NCBI GenBank assembly: GCA_005799265.1
Contig: SYHD01000278.1
Location: forward strand, 1-42,703
Direction of reading: 5' to 3'
DNA length: 42,703 bases
From: Planctomycetia bacterium
GTDB taxonomy: Bacteria; Planctomycetota; Planctomycetia; Gemmatales; Gemmataceae
The notes under the pieces were generated by a model, which ran no database searches, was not told where the DNA came from, and saw only the letters and a list, made by a program, of their open reading frames with translations. Made by a program: the position numbers and the translations under genes. Below are positions 7,610 through 15,421 of this stretch, one piece after another (position 1 is the first letter of the stretch; each line of letters starts with the position of its first letter).

Positions 7610-8689
7610 ATGTCCCTCATCGGCCAACCGCTCGACGCGCTCGATTCTCCGCAACTGCTACTCGATCTCGACGTCATCGACGCCAACCTCAAGCGGATGT
7701 TCGACGCCGGCAAACAACGCGGCGTCAACGTGCGCACCCACTTCAAGTCACTCAAGTGCGGCGGGCTGGCGAAGTACATCCAGGCACACGGCGGCGCGAC
7801 CTTCCTGTGCGCCAAACTCAACGAAGCGGAAGTGCTCGCCGACGCCGGCATCAGCGACATTCTGATCGCGAATCAGATCGTCAGCCCGCAGAAGATGCAG
7901 CGGCTCGCCAACCTTGCGAAACGCGTGCAGCTTCGCGTCTGCGTCGATCACGCGGACAACATCGATCAACTCAGCAAAGCGATGCAAGCGGCCGGAGCGA
8001 CGCTGGGTGTGCTCGTCGAAATCGACATCGGCATGGCGCGCTGCGGCGTCTTGCCGGGCGACGCGGCGGTTCCCCTGGCGCAGCGTATCAGCAAAAGCCC
8101 CGGCTTGCGCTTCGACGGTCTGCAAGGCTACGACGGCCATCTGCAATTGATCGCGGACGCCAAGGAACGCCGAGGCAAATGTCTGGAAGGACTGGAGCAA
8201 CTGACGGGCACGCGCCGCTTGATCGAGAAGGCGGGCATCCCGGTCGCGATTGTCACGGGCGCCGGCACGGGCACATGGGAGTTCGTCGCGGGTTTTCCAG
8301 GTGTCACCGAGATTCAACCAGGCTCGTTCGTGCTGATGGATTGTATTTATCATCCCGTTCGACCCGAGTTCGGCTGTTCGTTATCGATCTTCGCGACGGT
8401 CATGAGCGTTCAAACCAAATGGTACACCCTTGACGCCGGCTCCAAGGCGATCTCCAAGGACTTCGGCATGCCGCAAATCAAAGGCAAGCCGGCTGAGGCC
8501 GCCACGCGGTTGTCGGAAGAACATACGAAGGTGGAGTGCGATCCCGTGCCGGTGAAGGTGGGCGATCGCCGCGAGGTGATCCCCGCGCATTGCTGCGCGA
8601 CCATGAACCTGCATCGCCAGGCGATCGCCGTCCGCAAGGGGAGGGTGGAGGCGGTGTGGCCGATCGAGGCCAGCGGGCGTTATGACTGA
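7610..8689 (+). CDS. PLP-dependent D-threonine aldolase / D-serine dehydratase-like enzyme
   Basis: A 359-residue cytoplasmic enzyme of the alanine-racemase-fold DSD1/D-threonine aldolase family. The PLP lysine lies in the R-x-H-x-K segment at 42-46 (K46), the phosphate-binding loop in GAGTGT (217-222), and the C-terminal metal-binding pair in PAHCCAT (H327 and C329), a hallmark of the D-serine dehydratase/D-threonine aldolase group. Members cleave or dehydrate D-3-hydroxy amino acids using PLP and a divalent metal; which reaction applies here cannot be decided. The ATG at 7610 is preferred to an upstream TTG (7583) because homologous sequence begins at about residue 7. It is followed by the palindromic repeat at 8710 and then by eda. 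Confidence 0.9.
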   Translation: MSLIGQPLDALDSPQLLLDLDVIDANLKRMFDAGKQRGVNVRTHFKSLKCGGLAKYIQAHGGATFLCAKLNEAEVLADAGISDILIANQIVSPQKMQRLANLAKRVQLRVCVDHADNIDQLSKAMQAAGATLGVLVEIDIGMARCGVLPGDAAVPLAQRISKSPGLRFDGLQGYDGHLQLIADAKERRGKCLEGLEQLTGTRRLIEKAGIPVAIVTGAGTGTWEFVAGFPGVTEIQPGSFVLMDCIYHPVRPEFGCSLSIFATVMSVQTKWYTLDAGSKAISKDFGMPQIKGKPAEAATRLSEEHTKVECDPVPVKVGDRREVIPAHCCATMNLHRQAIAVRKGRVEAVWPIEASGRYD

Positions 8690-8709
8690 TTGGAGTAGCC
8701 CATTCACCT

Positions 8710-8828
8710 CCCCTCTCCCCCTGTACTCAGGGGGAGAGGGGCCGGGGGTGAGGGGGAGGAACAGACAGTTGTGCGACGCCTCAACCCCTCACCCCCGACC
8801 CCTCTCCCCTGAGTACAGGGGAGAGGGG
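8710..8828. repeat. REPIN-like composite: two inverted palindromes
   Basis: Two hairpins face each other. The left has arms CCCCTCTCCCCCTG (8710-8723) and its complement (8728-8741) around TACT. The right has arms at 8799-8811 and 8816-8828 around AGTA. The flanking CCGGGGGTGAGGGG after the left hairpin is mirrored by CCCCTCACCCCCG before the right one, so the right half (8785-8828) is an inverted copy of the left (8710-8755), with about 29 bases between. The same composite recurs at 22677-22797, and single hairpins occur at 14600, 15342 and 31367. It lies between the PLP-enzyme gene and eda. Confidence 0.9.
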
Positions 8829-8854
8829 TGACCAGTTATTGATTGGACTCGTTC

Positions 8855-9511
8855 ATGAGCAAAGAAGAGCAACTGCGTCAAGTTCTCGACTGCGGCATCG
8901 TTGCGGTCGTACGCTCCCAAGACAGCCAGCAGCTCGTCGAGGTGGTACGGGCCCTCGCGGAAGGCGGCGTCACGGTTGCGGAAATCACCATGACCGTGCC
9001 CGGGGCGCTCGACGTCATCAAGGCCGCGCGCGCCGCTCTGGGCGATCGCGTCTTGCTCGGCGCCGGCACGATCCTCGACCCGGAGACGGCGCGGGCAGCG
9101 ATATTAGCTGGCGCGGAATACATCGTTGCGCCGACGATCAATCTCGAAGTCATCAAGCTGTGCCAGCGCTACGACAAACTCGTCATGCCCGGCGCCTTCA
9201 CGCCGACGGAGATCCTGGCCGCCTGGGAAGCGGGAGCGGACATCGTCAAGGTTTTCCCGGCTGATGTCGTCGGCCCCGCGTTTTTCAAGGCGATCAAAGG
9301 GCCGTTGCCGCAAATTCGCGTCATGCCGACCGGCGGCGTCGATCTGGCCACGGCGGCGACGTTTCTCAAGGCGGGCGCGTGTTGCCTGGGCATCGGCGGG
9401 CAGCTCGTTGAGCCGAATGCCGTCGCCGCGCGCAACTTCACGCGCATCCGCGAATTGGCGCAGCAGTATGTCACGATCGTGAAAGAAACTCGCGCGAGCA
9501 TGAAAAAATGA
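8855..9511 (+). CDS. eda: KDPG/KHG aldolase
   Basis: A 218-residue class I aldolase of the Entner-Doudoroff pathway, cleaving 2-keto-3-deoxy-6-phosphogluconate to pyruvate and glyceraldehyde 3-phosphate in the cytoplasm. The catalytic glutamate is in VAEITMTVPGAL (E43) and the Schiff-base lysine in ADIVKVFPADVVG (K132). The phosphate-binding PTGGV segment and the terminal ACCLGIGGQL block complete the family pattern, and length is normal. The ATG at 8855 starts just before the conserved region; a TTG at 8843 is less likely. Its stop overlaps the start of the next gene by four bases. No edd or kdgK gene is present in the window, so the enzyme may serve uronate or related sugar-acid breakdown. 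Confidence 0.93.
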   Translation: MSKEEQLRQVLDCGIVAVVRSQDSQQLVEVVRALAEGGVTVAEITMTVPGALDVIKAARAALGDRVLLGAGTILDPETARAAILAGAEYIVAPTINLEVIKLCQRYDKLVMPGAFTPTEILAAWEAGADIVKVFPADVVGPAFFKAIKGPLPQIRVMPTGGVDLATAATFLKAGACCLGIGGQLVEPNAVAARNFTRIRELAQQYVTIVKETRASMKK

Positions 9512-10164
9512 CTCCCTCTCTGTCGCGCGACCAGGTCCGCGCCTTCGACCAACACGCCATCGCCGCGCTCGGCATCCCGTCCGCCGTCCTGATGGAGAAC
9601 GCCGGCCGAGGCGCCGCCGAGGTACTGGAATCGCTCGGCATCCGCGGCCCCGTCGTTATCTGTTGCGGCAAGGGCAACAACGGCGGCGACGGGCTCGCCA
9701 TCGCACGCCATCTCGTCAAGCGCGGATTCGACGTGTGCACGCTTCTTTTTGCTCGGCCGGAAGAGCTGTCGGGCGACGCGGCTATTCAGTGGAACATCGT
9801 ACAGAAGGTGCTTTTGGCCGCGGAGATCTGGGCTGATCGAGTCGACGAAGCGAAGCTCGCCGCGATTTTCGCTCGCGCCGATTGGATCGTGGACGCTCTT
9901 TTTGGAACGGGTCTGACGGGGCCATTGCGTGCGCCGTTCGATCGGATCGTGGCCTTCGCCAATGCGAGCCCTGCACGGGTGTTTGCCGTCGATATTCCGT
10001 CCGGCCTCGATTGCGACACGGGCGAACCGCTTGGTCCAACCCTTTGCGCCGAACATACTGCCACGTTCGTCGCGCCGAAGCTTGGTTATGGCAATCCGGC
10101 GTCATTGCCATACACGGGACGTGTGCACGTCGTTGATATCGGAGTGATGTGTCAGACAGACTGA
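9508..10164 (+). CDS. nnrE: NAD(P)H-hydrate epimerase (YjeF_N domain)
   Basis: A 218-residue stand-alone YjeF N-terminal domain, which interconverts the R and S forms of damaged hydrated NAD(P)H so the dehydratase can repair them. The nucleotide-binding [16 protein letters not shown] (about 53-68), [12 protein letters not shown] and [13 protein letters not shown] segments are all present. Many bacteria carry this domain fused to the ADP/ATP-dependent dehydratase NnrD; here the protein ends after the epimerase domain and no dehydratase is seen nearby. It begins within the stop codon of eda (ATGA, 9508-9511), indicating co-translation. The link between a sugar-acid aldolase and cofactor repair may be only operonic convenience. 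Confidence 0.93.
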   Translation: MTPSLSRDQVRAFDQHAIAALGIPSAVLMENAGRGAAEVLESLGIRGPVVICCGKGNNGGDGLAIARHLVKRGFDVCTLLFARPEELSGDAAIQWNIVQKVLLAAEIWADRVDEAKLAAIFARADWIVDALFGTGLTGPLRAPFDRIVAFANASPARVFAVDIPSGLDCDTGEPLGPTLCAEHTATFVAPKLGYGNPASLPYTGRVHVVDIGVMCQTD

Positions 10165-10230
10165 TTGTTCGACAAGAAAACGCCCGACCCTGGAATACCG
10201 CCCACCGGCCTTTCACCAAGGAGTCAATCC

Positions 10231-11055
10231 ATGCGCCGTTTTCCTTTGCTTGCATGCGCCATCCTTCTTTGCTGCCGAATCGATAGCGCTCAGGCGCAGA
10301 CCGCCGACGAGGTGAGCAAGCTGATCGATCGATTGGTTCAGCTCGACTCCATCGATCTTACCAAGGACCTGAAGTTCCGTGCCGGTCTGGAACCGTCGCT
10401 TTTCGATCTGGATGCGGACGAATCCAAGATGACCGTGCTCAAGAATCCCTACGAGGTGTTCGGCCAAGACAAACCGGGCGCGGCCGGCTGGTATCGCATC
10501 AGCTTCGTCGTTCCCGAAAAGCTCGGCAAGTTCGCCATTCCCAAGGGGGGCTACAACCTCGGCATCGAGAGCAACGTGCGCGGTAGCTGGGAGATTTATA
10601 CCTACGTCAACGGCAAACGCGCCGGCCTGTGGAGCAAAGACGGCATGTACGCGTTCACGAACCTGCCGCCGACCGCCTGGATGAGCAACGCGCCGATGCC
10701 CACCCGGGCCGGCGACAAGATCACTGTCGCCATCCTGGCCATGGCCTCCCCTTTGGGCCGCGGCAGTCCGGAGGGTTTTGCCCTGAATCATCTGCGCTTG
10801 CGTTATGCCCTGGGCCACACCGCCGCTCGCCAACCGTTTTACGGCAGTGCCAGCACGGGCACAGGCCTCCTCGGCGCCCGTGAAAAGCTGCGCACACTGC
10901 AAGGCGACGCCTTGAAGACCCTGCAAGGGAAATTGCAAGGCCCGCTGTCGCGTCTGGATGCAGTTTTCAAGGCCGCCGAGACCGAAAAGCTTGGCGAGTT
11001 GACCAACGCCATGATGATTGCAAGCAAGGAGTTCAACGACGCCTTGAAAAAGTAG
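10231..11055 (+). CDS. Exported protein of unknown function
   Basis: A 274-residue protein with a signal peptide (residues 1-22, MRRFPLL...SAQAQ). The ATG at 10231 follows an AAGGAG ribosome-binding site (10218-10223). Residues about 85-190 (GWYRISFVVPEKL ... YVNGKRAGLW ... GDKITVAILAM) look like a beta-sandwich of the galactose-binding/7TMR-DISM extracellular type, a module that planctomycetes often place in front of signalling domains. Here it stands without any such partner. The C-terminal 50 residues (LKTLQGKLQGPLSRLDAVF...) are predicted helical. I assign no function. A 270-bp stretch without a recognisable gene follows (11056-11325). Confidence 0.8.
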   Translation: MRRFPLLACAILLCCRIDSAQAQTADEVSKLIDRLVQLDSIDLTKDLKFRAGLEPSLFDLDADESKMTVLKNPYEVFGQDKPGAAGWYRISFVVPEKLGKFAIPKGGYNLGIESNVRGSWEIYTYVNGKRAGLWSKDGMYAFTNLPPTAWMSNAPMPTRAGDKITVAILAMASPLGRGSPEGFALNHLRLRYALGHTAARQPFYGSASTGTGLLGAREKLRTLQGDALKTLQGKLQGPLSRLDAVFKAAETEKLGELTNAMMIASKEFNDALKK

Positions 11056-11325
11056 ATGGGCCCAACATCGGGACGTTTGCACCGCGTCGTGAAAGGCTTG
11101 CGAAAAATCACGGAATACGCGAGAATTCGGCCATGACGCCATCCTGGTAATGCCGACTCGCTGACGACGGATTCTTCCTGCTTTCTTCGGTGTTCACCGC
11201 GGAGCAAGTCACGGCATTCGCCCTGAACACCGCCGGCGGATTCTGCACTTTGAGTTTTCCGGCATCGAGGCATTGCCGGACGGGTTTGCGTGGCACGACT
11301 ATCTGCGACATGGAAGGGGCCGTTG

Positions 11326-12453
11326 ATGGCGTCCTCGAAAGTCATGACGGGGATCCTGGTGCTGGCATGGATCGTCGCCTTGGGCAGCTTGGTTGCACTG
11401 TGGAACCTTGGCTGGCTCGGCACGCCGTCCTTTGAGATGGGGATTCTCTACGATACACCCGGTCCCGAACTTTTCGCAGGCCTTCTGGGCCTGTGTCTAC
11501 TCGGTTCCGTTTATTTGATCGGACATGGCGCCTGGAGGCTATGGGCCGGTCAAAGGACGAGCGCCGCCGCCAACCTGTTTTCCGGCGTGATTGTGGCGTG
11601 TTTGGCCGGCCTCTTTGTGCTTGATGTTCTCGCCAATGAAGATGCTGAAATTCCGGTAGTTGGCCCAAACACCAAGCCGGCGAATCCCGTCAAATCGCTG
11701 CGTCTGTTCAATTTGAATGTGCTACACGGCTACCCCGCTTTCGAGCGCCAGCACGCAAGATTCCGAGAGACCGACGATATCCTGCAACAGTTCAGAACCG
11801 ACCTCATCGTGCTTCAGGAAGTTTGCAATTCGACCGAGCATGGCTACCTGATGGACGACTTGGGACGCGGTCGGAACCATACATTCGCGCGCGCGAACGG
11901 CTCGCGGCGGCGAATCGGTTTCGAAGAAGGCAGTGCCGTGCTGAGTCGGTTGCCCATCCTGGAAAGCAAGCGAATCGTTCTCAGACCGCGTGACCCGTTT
12001 TGGGAAAACCGAATTGCTTTGGTTGCCAAGCTGCACTTGGGTGGGAACGAGACGCTGACACTGGTCGGTGTGCATCTGAGCGATTCGGCCTCCGCTGGCG
12101 CTCAAGCCGAATTCCTGATGACGGCTCTGCGCGATGATGCCCCGGACATCATCGTGGGGGACTTGAATGCGGAACCGTCATCGCGCGCGGTCAATGCAAT
12201 AATAAACGCGGGCTACCTGGAAGCGATACCGACGGAAGCGATCCACGGCCGGGAGCATTACAAGCTGCCTCACGAATTGGTAAGCGGACCGATCATTGAC
12301 CATCTGTTTTTATCGGCGTCTTTTCTCAAGGACTGGAAGATCGAACGGACTTCATGGGTCCTCACCTCGAAACCCGTCACCGTCGATGCCGTCCTGGTCC
12401 GTGATGCGGTTTCGGACCATGACGCCATCCTGATCGACCTCGTGCGCCGCTGA
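11326..12453 (+). CDS. Membrane-anchored endonuclease/exonuclease/phosphatase-family protein
   Basis: A 375-residue protein with three N-terminal hydrophobic segments (about 8-28, 48-68, 84-104), then an EEP-fold catalytic domain from about 125. The metal and catalytic motifs are visible: FNLNVLHG (128-135), LIVLQEV with the metal glutamate at E165, GVHLS, VGDLNAEPSS, IIDHLFLS and the terminal SDHDAILIDL. EEP enzymes cleave phosphodiesters in nucleic acids or lipids. The topology places the domain beside the membrane, most likely outside the cytoplasm, which fits the EndU-free 'endonuclease/exonuclease/phosphatase' proteins of many bacteria, substrate unknown. The start at 11326 has a GAAGGGG site seven bases upstream. 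Confidence 0.9.
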   Translation: MASSKVMTGILVLAWIVALGSLVALWNLGWLGTPSFEMGILYDTPGPELFAGLLGLCLLGSVYLIGHGAWRLWAGQRTSAAANLFSGVIVACLAGLFVLDVLANEDAEIPVVGPNTKPANPVKSLRLFNLNVLHGYPAFERQHARFRETDDILQQFRTDLIVLQEVCNSTEHGYLMDDLGRGRNHTFARANGSRRRIGFEEGSAVLSRLPILESKRIVLRPRDPFWENRIALVAKLHLGGNETLTLVGVHLSDSASAGAQAEFLMTALRDDAPDIIVGDLNAEPSSRAVNAIINAGYLEAIPTEAIHGREHYKLPHELVSGPIIDHLFLSASFLKDWKIERTSWVLTSKPVTVDAVLVRDAVSDHDAILIDLVRR

Positions 12454-12539
12454 TGTGAACCCATCTGGCTGAATACGTGTCGCGACGATAACATGATCTA
12501 CACAAGAATACGGTGTTATCCGAAAAGGAGTCCCTACCC

Positions 12540-13112
12540 ATGCCAAATATGAAAATGCGCGACGTCAAGGTCGGCGAAGCCATCATGTACAACGGCGAAG
12601 TCTGGGTCATCTTCGACCGCCACGAACAGACGCGCGGCAATCTCCGCACTTACTGGCAGATCAAGCTCAAGCACCTCGATCGCGGCAACGTCGTTGAACA
12701 ACGATTTTCGCCGGACGACAACGTCGAGAAAATCATTCTCAATCGGCAGGAATATGAATATTCCTACCCCGAAGACGATATGTTTGTCTGTATGGACCCG
12801 AAGTCCTTCGAGCAGGTTTTTGTGCTAAAAACGCTCGTGCCCGAACTTCAGCGCGGGTTCATGGTGCCGAACATGAAGCTGAGCCTGCTCAAGATCGAGG
12901 ACAAGGTCGTGCAGGTCGAATTGCCGCAAGTCGTAGAAGTGGATGTGACCGATGCGCCCGAAGGAGCACGCGGCGACACGGCGACGTCGGTGACAAAACT
13001 GGCGACGATAGAGACCGGGGCGCAGGTCCGGGTTCCGGGACACATCCGCAAAGGGGACAAGATCAAGATTCGCACCGAGGACGGCGAATTCCGCGGGCGC
13101 GTCGGGTCCTGA
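12540..13112 (+). CDS. efp: Elongation factor P-like protein (EfpL/YeiP-type loop)
   Basis: A 190-residue three-domain EF-P-family protein: N-terminal KOW-like domain (about 1-62), OB domain (about 63-125) and C-terminal OB domain ending RVPGHIRKGDKIKIRTEDGEFRGR. EF-P binds between the ribosomal P and E sites and relieves stalling at polyproline. The domain I loop reads HEQTRGNLRTY, so the modified lysine of E. coli EF-P (GKG) is absent. The TRG motif instead aligns with the ARG loop of the YeiP/EfpL paralogue, which the rest of the sequence also resembles. AAAGGAG (12524-12530) is the ribosome-binding site. A 7-bp inverted repeat (GATAACA 12487-12493 / TGTTATC 12514-12520) lies just before it. 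Another, lysine-type EF-P may be encoded elsewhere. Confidence 0.88.
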   Translation: MPNMKMRDVKVGEAIMYNGEVWVIFDRHEQTRGNLRTYWQIKLKHLDRGNVVEQRFSPDDNVEKIILNRQEYEYSYPEDDMFVCMDPKSFEQVFVLKTLVPELQRGFMVPNMKLSLLKIEDKVVQVELPQVVEVDVTDAPEGARGDTATSVTKLATIETGAQVRVPGHIRKGDKIKIRTEDGEFRGRVGS

Positions 13113-13118
13113 TTGTTC

Positions 13119-13158
13119 TTGTTTAGCGCCCGCACGGCGCCGCGCGAGCGCTAAACAA
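13119..13158. terminator. Bidirectional terminator hairpin between convergent genes
   Basis: A perfect 11-bp stem, TTGTTTAGCGC (13119-13129) with GCGCTAAACAA (13148-13158), encloses an 18-base GC-rich loop that contains CGGCGCCG. The A/T-rich ends of the stem give short U-rich tails on both strands. It lies between the stop of the EF-P-like gene (13112) and the stop of the thioredoxin gene (13165), so it can serve both. Confidence 0.75.
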
Positions 13159-13164
13159 ATTCGA

Positions 13165-14028
13165 TCAATACAGAAGCGCCGTCAGTTTCGCGCGATACCC
13201 ATCCGCGAGTTCGCTGCGCACGCCAACAACGAAGAAAATCTTGACCATCGCCTCGCGCACTCGTGACGAAGCAAGCTTACGATCCATCTGCCCCGCTTTC
13301 AACAACGTCTCCAGCCCTTCAGCAGTGTGTCCGTTAGCCGCCAAGACGCAGCCGAGATCGCACAAGACATTGGCGTCTTTCGGTTGCGCTGTCACTTTCT
13401 TGCGCAGATCGTCTTCGCGCAGCAGCTTCACGGCGTTTTCGCGTAGCCAGAGGATGGCGCGCAGCTTGTCCGCCTCGGCGCCATGCGTGCCAGCCGAGCC
13501 GATCTGCCCGAGCACCTCCGACGCCTCCTTGTCCTTGCGCTGTTCGACGAGAACACGCGCCAGGCCCACAATCGCGTCTTCCTGATGGGGATTATCCTTC
13601 AGGGCGAGCCGATACATCTCCTCGGCCTTGGCCGGATCGGTCTGCGCGAGTTCGGCGGCGGTCTCGGCGTTCTTCTCGGCCTCGGTCGGCTTCAAACGCT
13701 CGAAAAAATCAGCCAATTGCGTCTCGGGAAGCACGCCGACAAACTCCAGCACCGGCTGGCCCTTGCGAAACGCCATCACGTGCGGGATACTGCTGATGCC
13801 ATATCGCCCGGCGAGGTTCTGTGCCTCGTCGGTGTTGAGCTTGGCGAGCAGCACTTCGCCGTTGCGCTCGCCGACCATGCGTTCGAGAATTGGGGCCAGC
13901 GCTCGGCACGGACCGCACCAAGGCGCCCAGAAATCGACGACGACAGGCAGTTCGTGCGACTTCTTGATTACCTTCTCGTCGAATTCAGTTTCGGCGACGT
14001 CGAAGACCCAGGCGCTTGATTTGCTCAT
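13165..14028 (-). CDS. Thioredoxin-TPR protein (CnoX/YbbN-like)
   Basis: A 287-residue protein with an N-terminal thioredoxin domain (about 8-115; active site WCGPC at 37-41, cis-proline in SSIPHV) and a C-terminal tetratricopeptide region (about 128-285; DPAKAEEMYRLALKDNPHQEDA...). This layout matches CnoX/YbbN, a cytoplasmic chaperone-redoxin that protects substrates and works with GroEL. In E. coli the active site is degenerate, but here the CxxC is intact, so redox activity is expected. The ATG at 14028 follows AGGTGAGG by six bases; a GTG at 14040 is less likely. It converges on the EF-P-like gene. Confidence 0.9.
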   Translation of the reverse strand: MSKSSAWVFDVAETEFDEKVIKKSHELPVVVDFWAPWCGPCRALAPILERMVGERNGEVLLAKLNTDEAQNLAGRYGISSIPHVMAFRKGQPVLEFVGVLPETQLADFFERLKPTEAEKNAETAAELAQTDPAKAEEMYRLALKDNPHQEDAIVGLARVLVEQRKDKEASEVLGQIGSAGTHGAEADKLRAILWLRENAVKLLREDDLRKKVTAQPKDANVLCDLGCVLAANGHTAEGLETLLKAGQMDRKLASSRVREAMVKIFFVVGVRSELADGYRAKLTALLY

Positions 14029-14203
14029 CGGATACCTCACCTTTAGTTCGGGATTTTCTTATTCTATTCAGGGCGGTTCCGATTGCGTTAAATTGAGAAC
14101 CGCGAGCACTGAAACCACAGATACTCGCTCGAAGTGTAAGCAAGGGCGGCCCTTGCTCACGCTTCGGGTTAGTATTAAAACGGGATCGCTTCGAGGGAAT
14201 TTC

Positions 14204-14596
14204 ATGCATGATGTAGTCGCGGCCGAACTCTTGAAGTTGAATCAACGCTTGCTCGATAGCATCGCCGGCGCCGATTGGCCGACGTATCAATCGCTATGTG
14301 ATGCGACGCTTACCTGCTTCGAGCCGGAAGCGCTTGGGCAACTCGTCGAGGGCATGGAGTTCCATCGCTTCTACTTCCAGTTGCCCGCCGCCGCGACGCC
14401 TTGCACCACGACGATGGCGTCGCCGCACGTACGTGTTATGGGCGACGTCGCGGTCCTCAGCTATGTACGGCTCAATCAGCGCGTCTTGGGAGACGGCTCG
14501 CCCGTGACGCGGGCCGTCGAGGAGACGCGCGTGTGGCAGAAACGGAATGGCGTTTGGAAACATGTGCATTTCCATCGCTCAGTCCCAGCCGAATAG
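14204..14596 (+). CDS. CaMKII association-domain-like protein
   Basis: A 130-residue protein of the NTF2-like/SnoaL superfamily that closely follows the calcium/calmodulin-dependent kinase II association domain: LNQRLLDSIAGADW (about 10-23), FEPEALGQLVEGMEFHRFYF (about 37-56) and the terminal VWKHVHFHRS. In animals this domain oligomerises the kinase. Bacterial stand-alone versions form ring or dimer assemblies with an internal pocket, and their ligand is mostly unknown. No kinase is adjacent. The ATG at 14204 has GAGGGA at six bases; the open frame extends further upstream, but that part is antisense to the thioredoxin gene. A palindromic repeat begins three bases after the stop. Confidence 0.87.
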   Translation: MHDVVAAELLKLNQRLLDSIAGADWPTYQSLCDATLTCFEPEALGQLVEGMEFHRFYFQLPAAATPCTTTMASPHVRVMGDVAVLSYVRLNQRVLGDGSPVTRAVEETRVWQKRNGVWKHVHFHRSVPAE

Positions 14597-14599
14597 CTC

Positions 14600-14627
14600 C
14601 CCTCTCCCCTGATTACAGGGGAGAGGG
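14600..14627. repeat. Single palindrome of the dispersed repeat family
   Basis: A perfect 12-bp stem CCCTCTCCCCTG (14600-14611) / CAGGGGAGAGGG (14616-14627) with an ATTA loop. It begins three bases after the stop of the CaMKII-domain gene, where it could also end transcription, although no U-tract follows. Same family as 8710, 15342, 22677 and 31367. Confidence 0.88.
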
Positions 14628-14661
14628 TGGATCGTTACCAAAATAACGCTGGAGAATCTCG

Positions 14662-15330
14662 ATGAAACGCTTGATGATCTTCGCTGCCATCATGACCGCC
14701 CTTGGCCTGATCGGCTCGAATCTCGCCCAGGACAAAAAGAAAGCCGATCCCTATGAGCCGGTCAAGGACGATCCGAAGTTGCCGCGCGTGCTGCTGATAG
14801 GCGACTCGATCTCGATCGGCTACACGCTGCCCACGCGCAAGCTGCTCGCGGGCAAGGCGAACATCTTCCGCATCGGCGAGAACGGCGGCCCTACCGACAA
14901 CGGCACGAAGAAAATCAAGCAATGGCTCGGCGAATCCAAATGGGACGTCATTCACTTCAACTGGGGCCTGCACGACATCAAGCTCGGCACCGGAAAGCAT
15001 CAGGTGTCGATCGATGACTACGACAAGAACTTGCGCGAACTGGTCAAGACGATGAAGGGAACCGGCGCCAGGCTGATCTTCGCGACGACCACCCCCGTGC
15101 CCGACGGCAAGCTCAATCCGCCGCGCAAGAGCGAGGACGTGCTCGCCTACAACAAGGTCGCCAAGAAAATCATGGACGAGAACGGCGTCGCGGTCAACGA
15201 TCTCTATGCGTTTGCGTTGCCGCAACTTGACAAGATCCAATTGAAAGCAAACGTGCATTTCAGCGACAAAGGCTCCGAGGCTTTGGCGGAACGTGTGGCG
15301 AAGGCGATCGAGACGGCGCTCAAGAAGTGA
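14662..15330 (+). CDS. SGNH/GDSL-family hydrolase, exported
   Basis: A 222-residue protein with a signal peptide (residues 1-22) and an SGNH fold. Block I is LLIGDSISIGY (nucleophile serine S49), block II lies near RIGENGGPTDNG, and block III is GLHDIKLG in place of GxND. The C-terminal histidine is in ANVHFSDKG. The residue three before that histidine, normally aspartate in the DxxH motif, is alanine, so the enzyme would have to use a Ser-His dyad or another acid. Family members deacylate carbohydrates or lipids; the target here is unknown. Start 14662 has GGAGA seven bases upstream. It is flanked on both sides by members of the palindromic repeat family. Confidence 0.87.
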   Translation: MKRLMIFAAIMTALGLIGSNLAQDKKKADPYEPVKDDPKLPRVLLIGDSISIGYTLPTRKLLAGKANIFRIGENGGPTDNGTKKIKQWLGESKWDVIHFNWGLHDIKLGTGKHQVSIDDYDKNLRELVKTMKGTGARLIFATTTPVPDGKLNPPRKSEDVLAYNKVAKKIMDENGVAVNDLYAFALPQLDKIQLKANVHFSDKGSEALAERVAKAIETALKK

Positions 15331-15389
15331 CGTAACCGTTCCCCCCCCTCTCCCCCTGATGTACAGGGGGAGAGGGGGGGGACGGTTAC
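15331..15389. repeat. Extended palindrome of the repeat family, terminator-like
   Basis: The core stem is 17 bp (15342-15358 with 15364-15380, ATGTA loop). It is extended by CGTAACCGT (15331-15339) pairing with ACGGTTACG (15381-15389), with a two-base bulge on the left. The total is about 26 bp, making this the longest hairpin of the family here. It starts immediately after the SGNH hydrolase stop codon and ends 32 bases before the MFS start, so it probably affects transcript ends or stability. Confidence 0.85.
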
Positions 15390-15421
15390 GAAGTGACGAT
15401 TGATGGAAGGAAGCAGCTATC

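Noticed and set aside
7507-8433. Plus-strand arginine-rich frame of 308 codons overlapping the PLP enzyme
   Set aside because: It is a frame-shifted shadow; the true frame shows PLP and metal-binding motifs throughout.
11056-11325. Possible small gene in the 270-bp gap before the EEP-family gene
   Set aside because: Short frames exist on both strands, but none has a ribosome-binding site or a recognisable motif; I treat the gap as non-coding.
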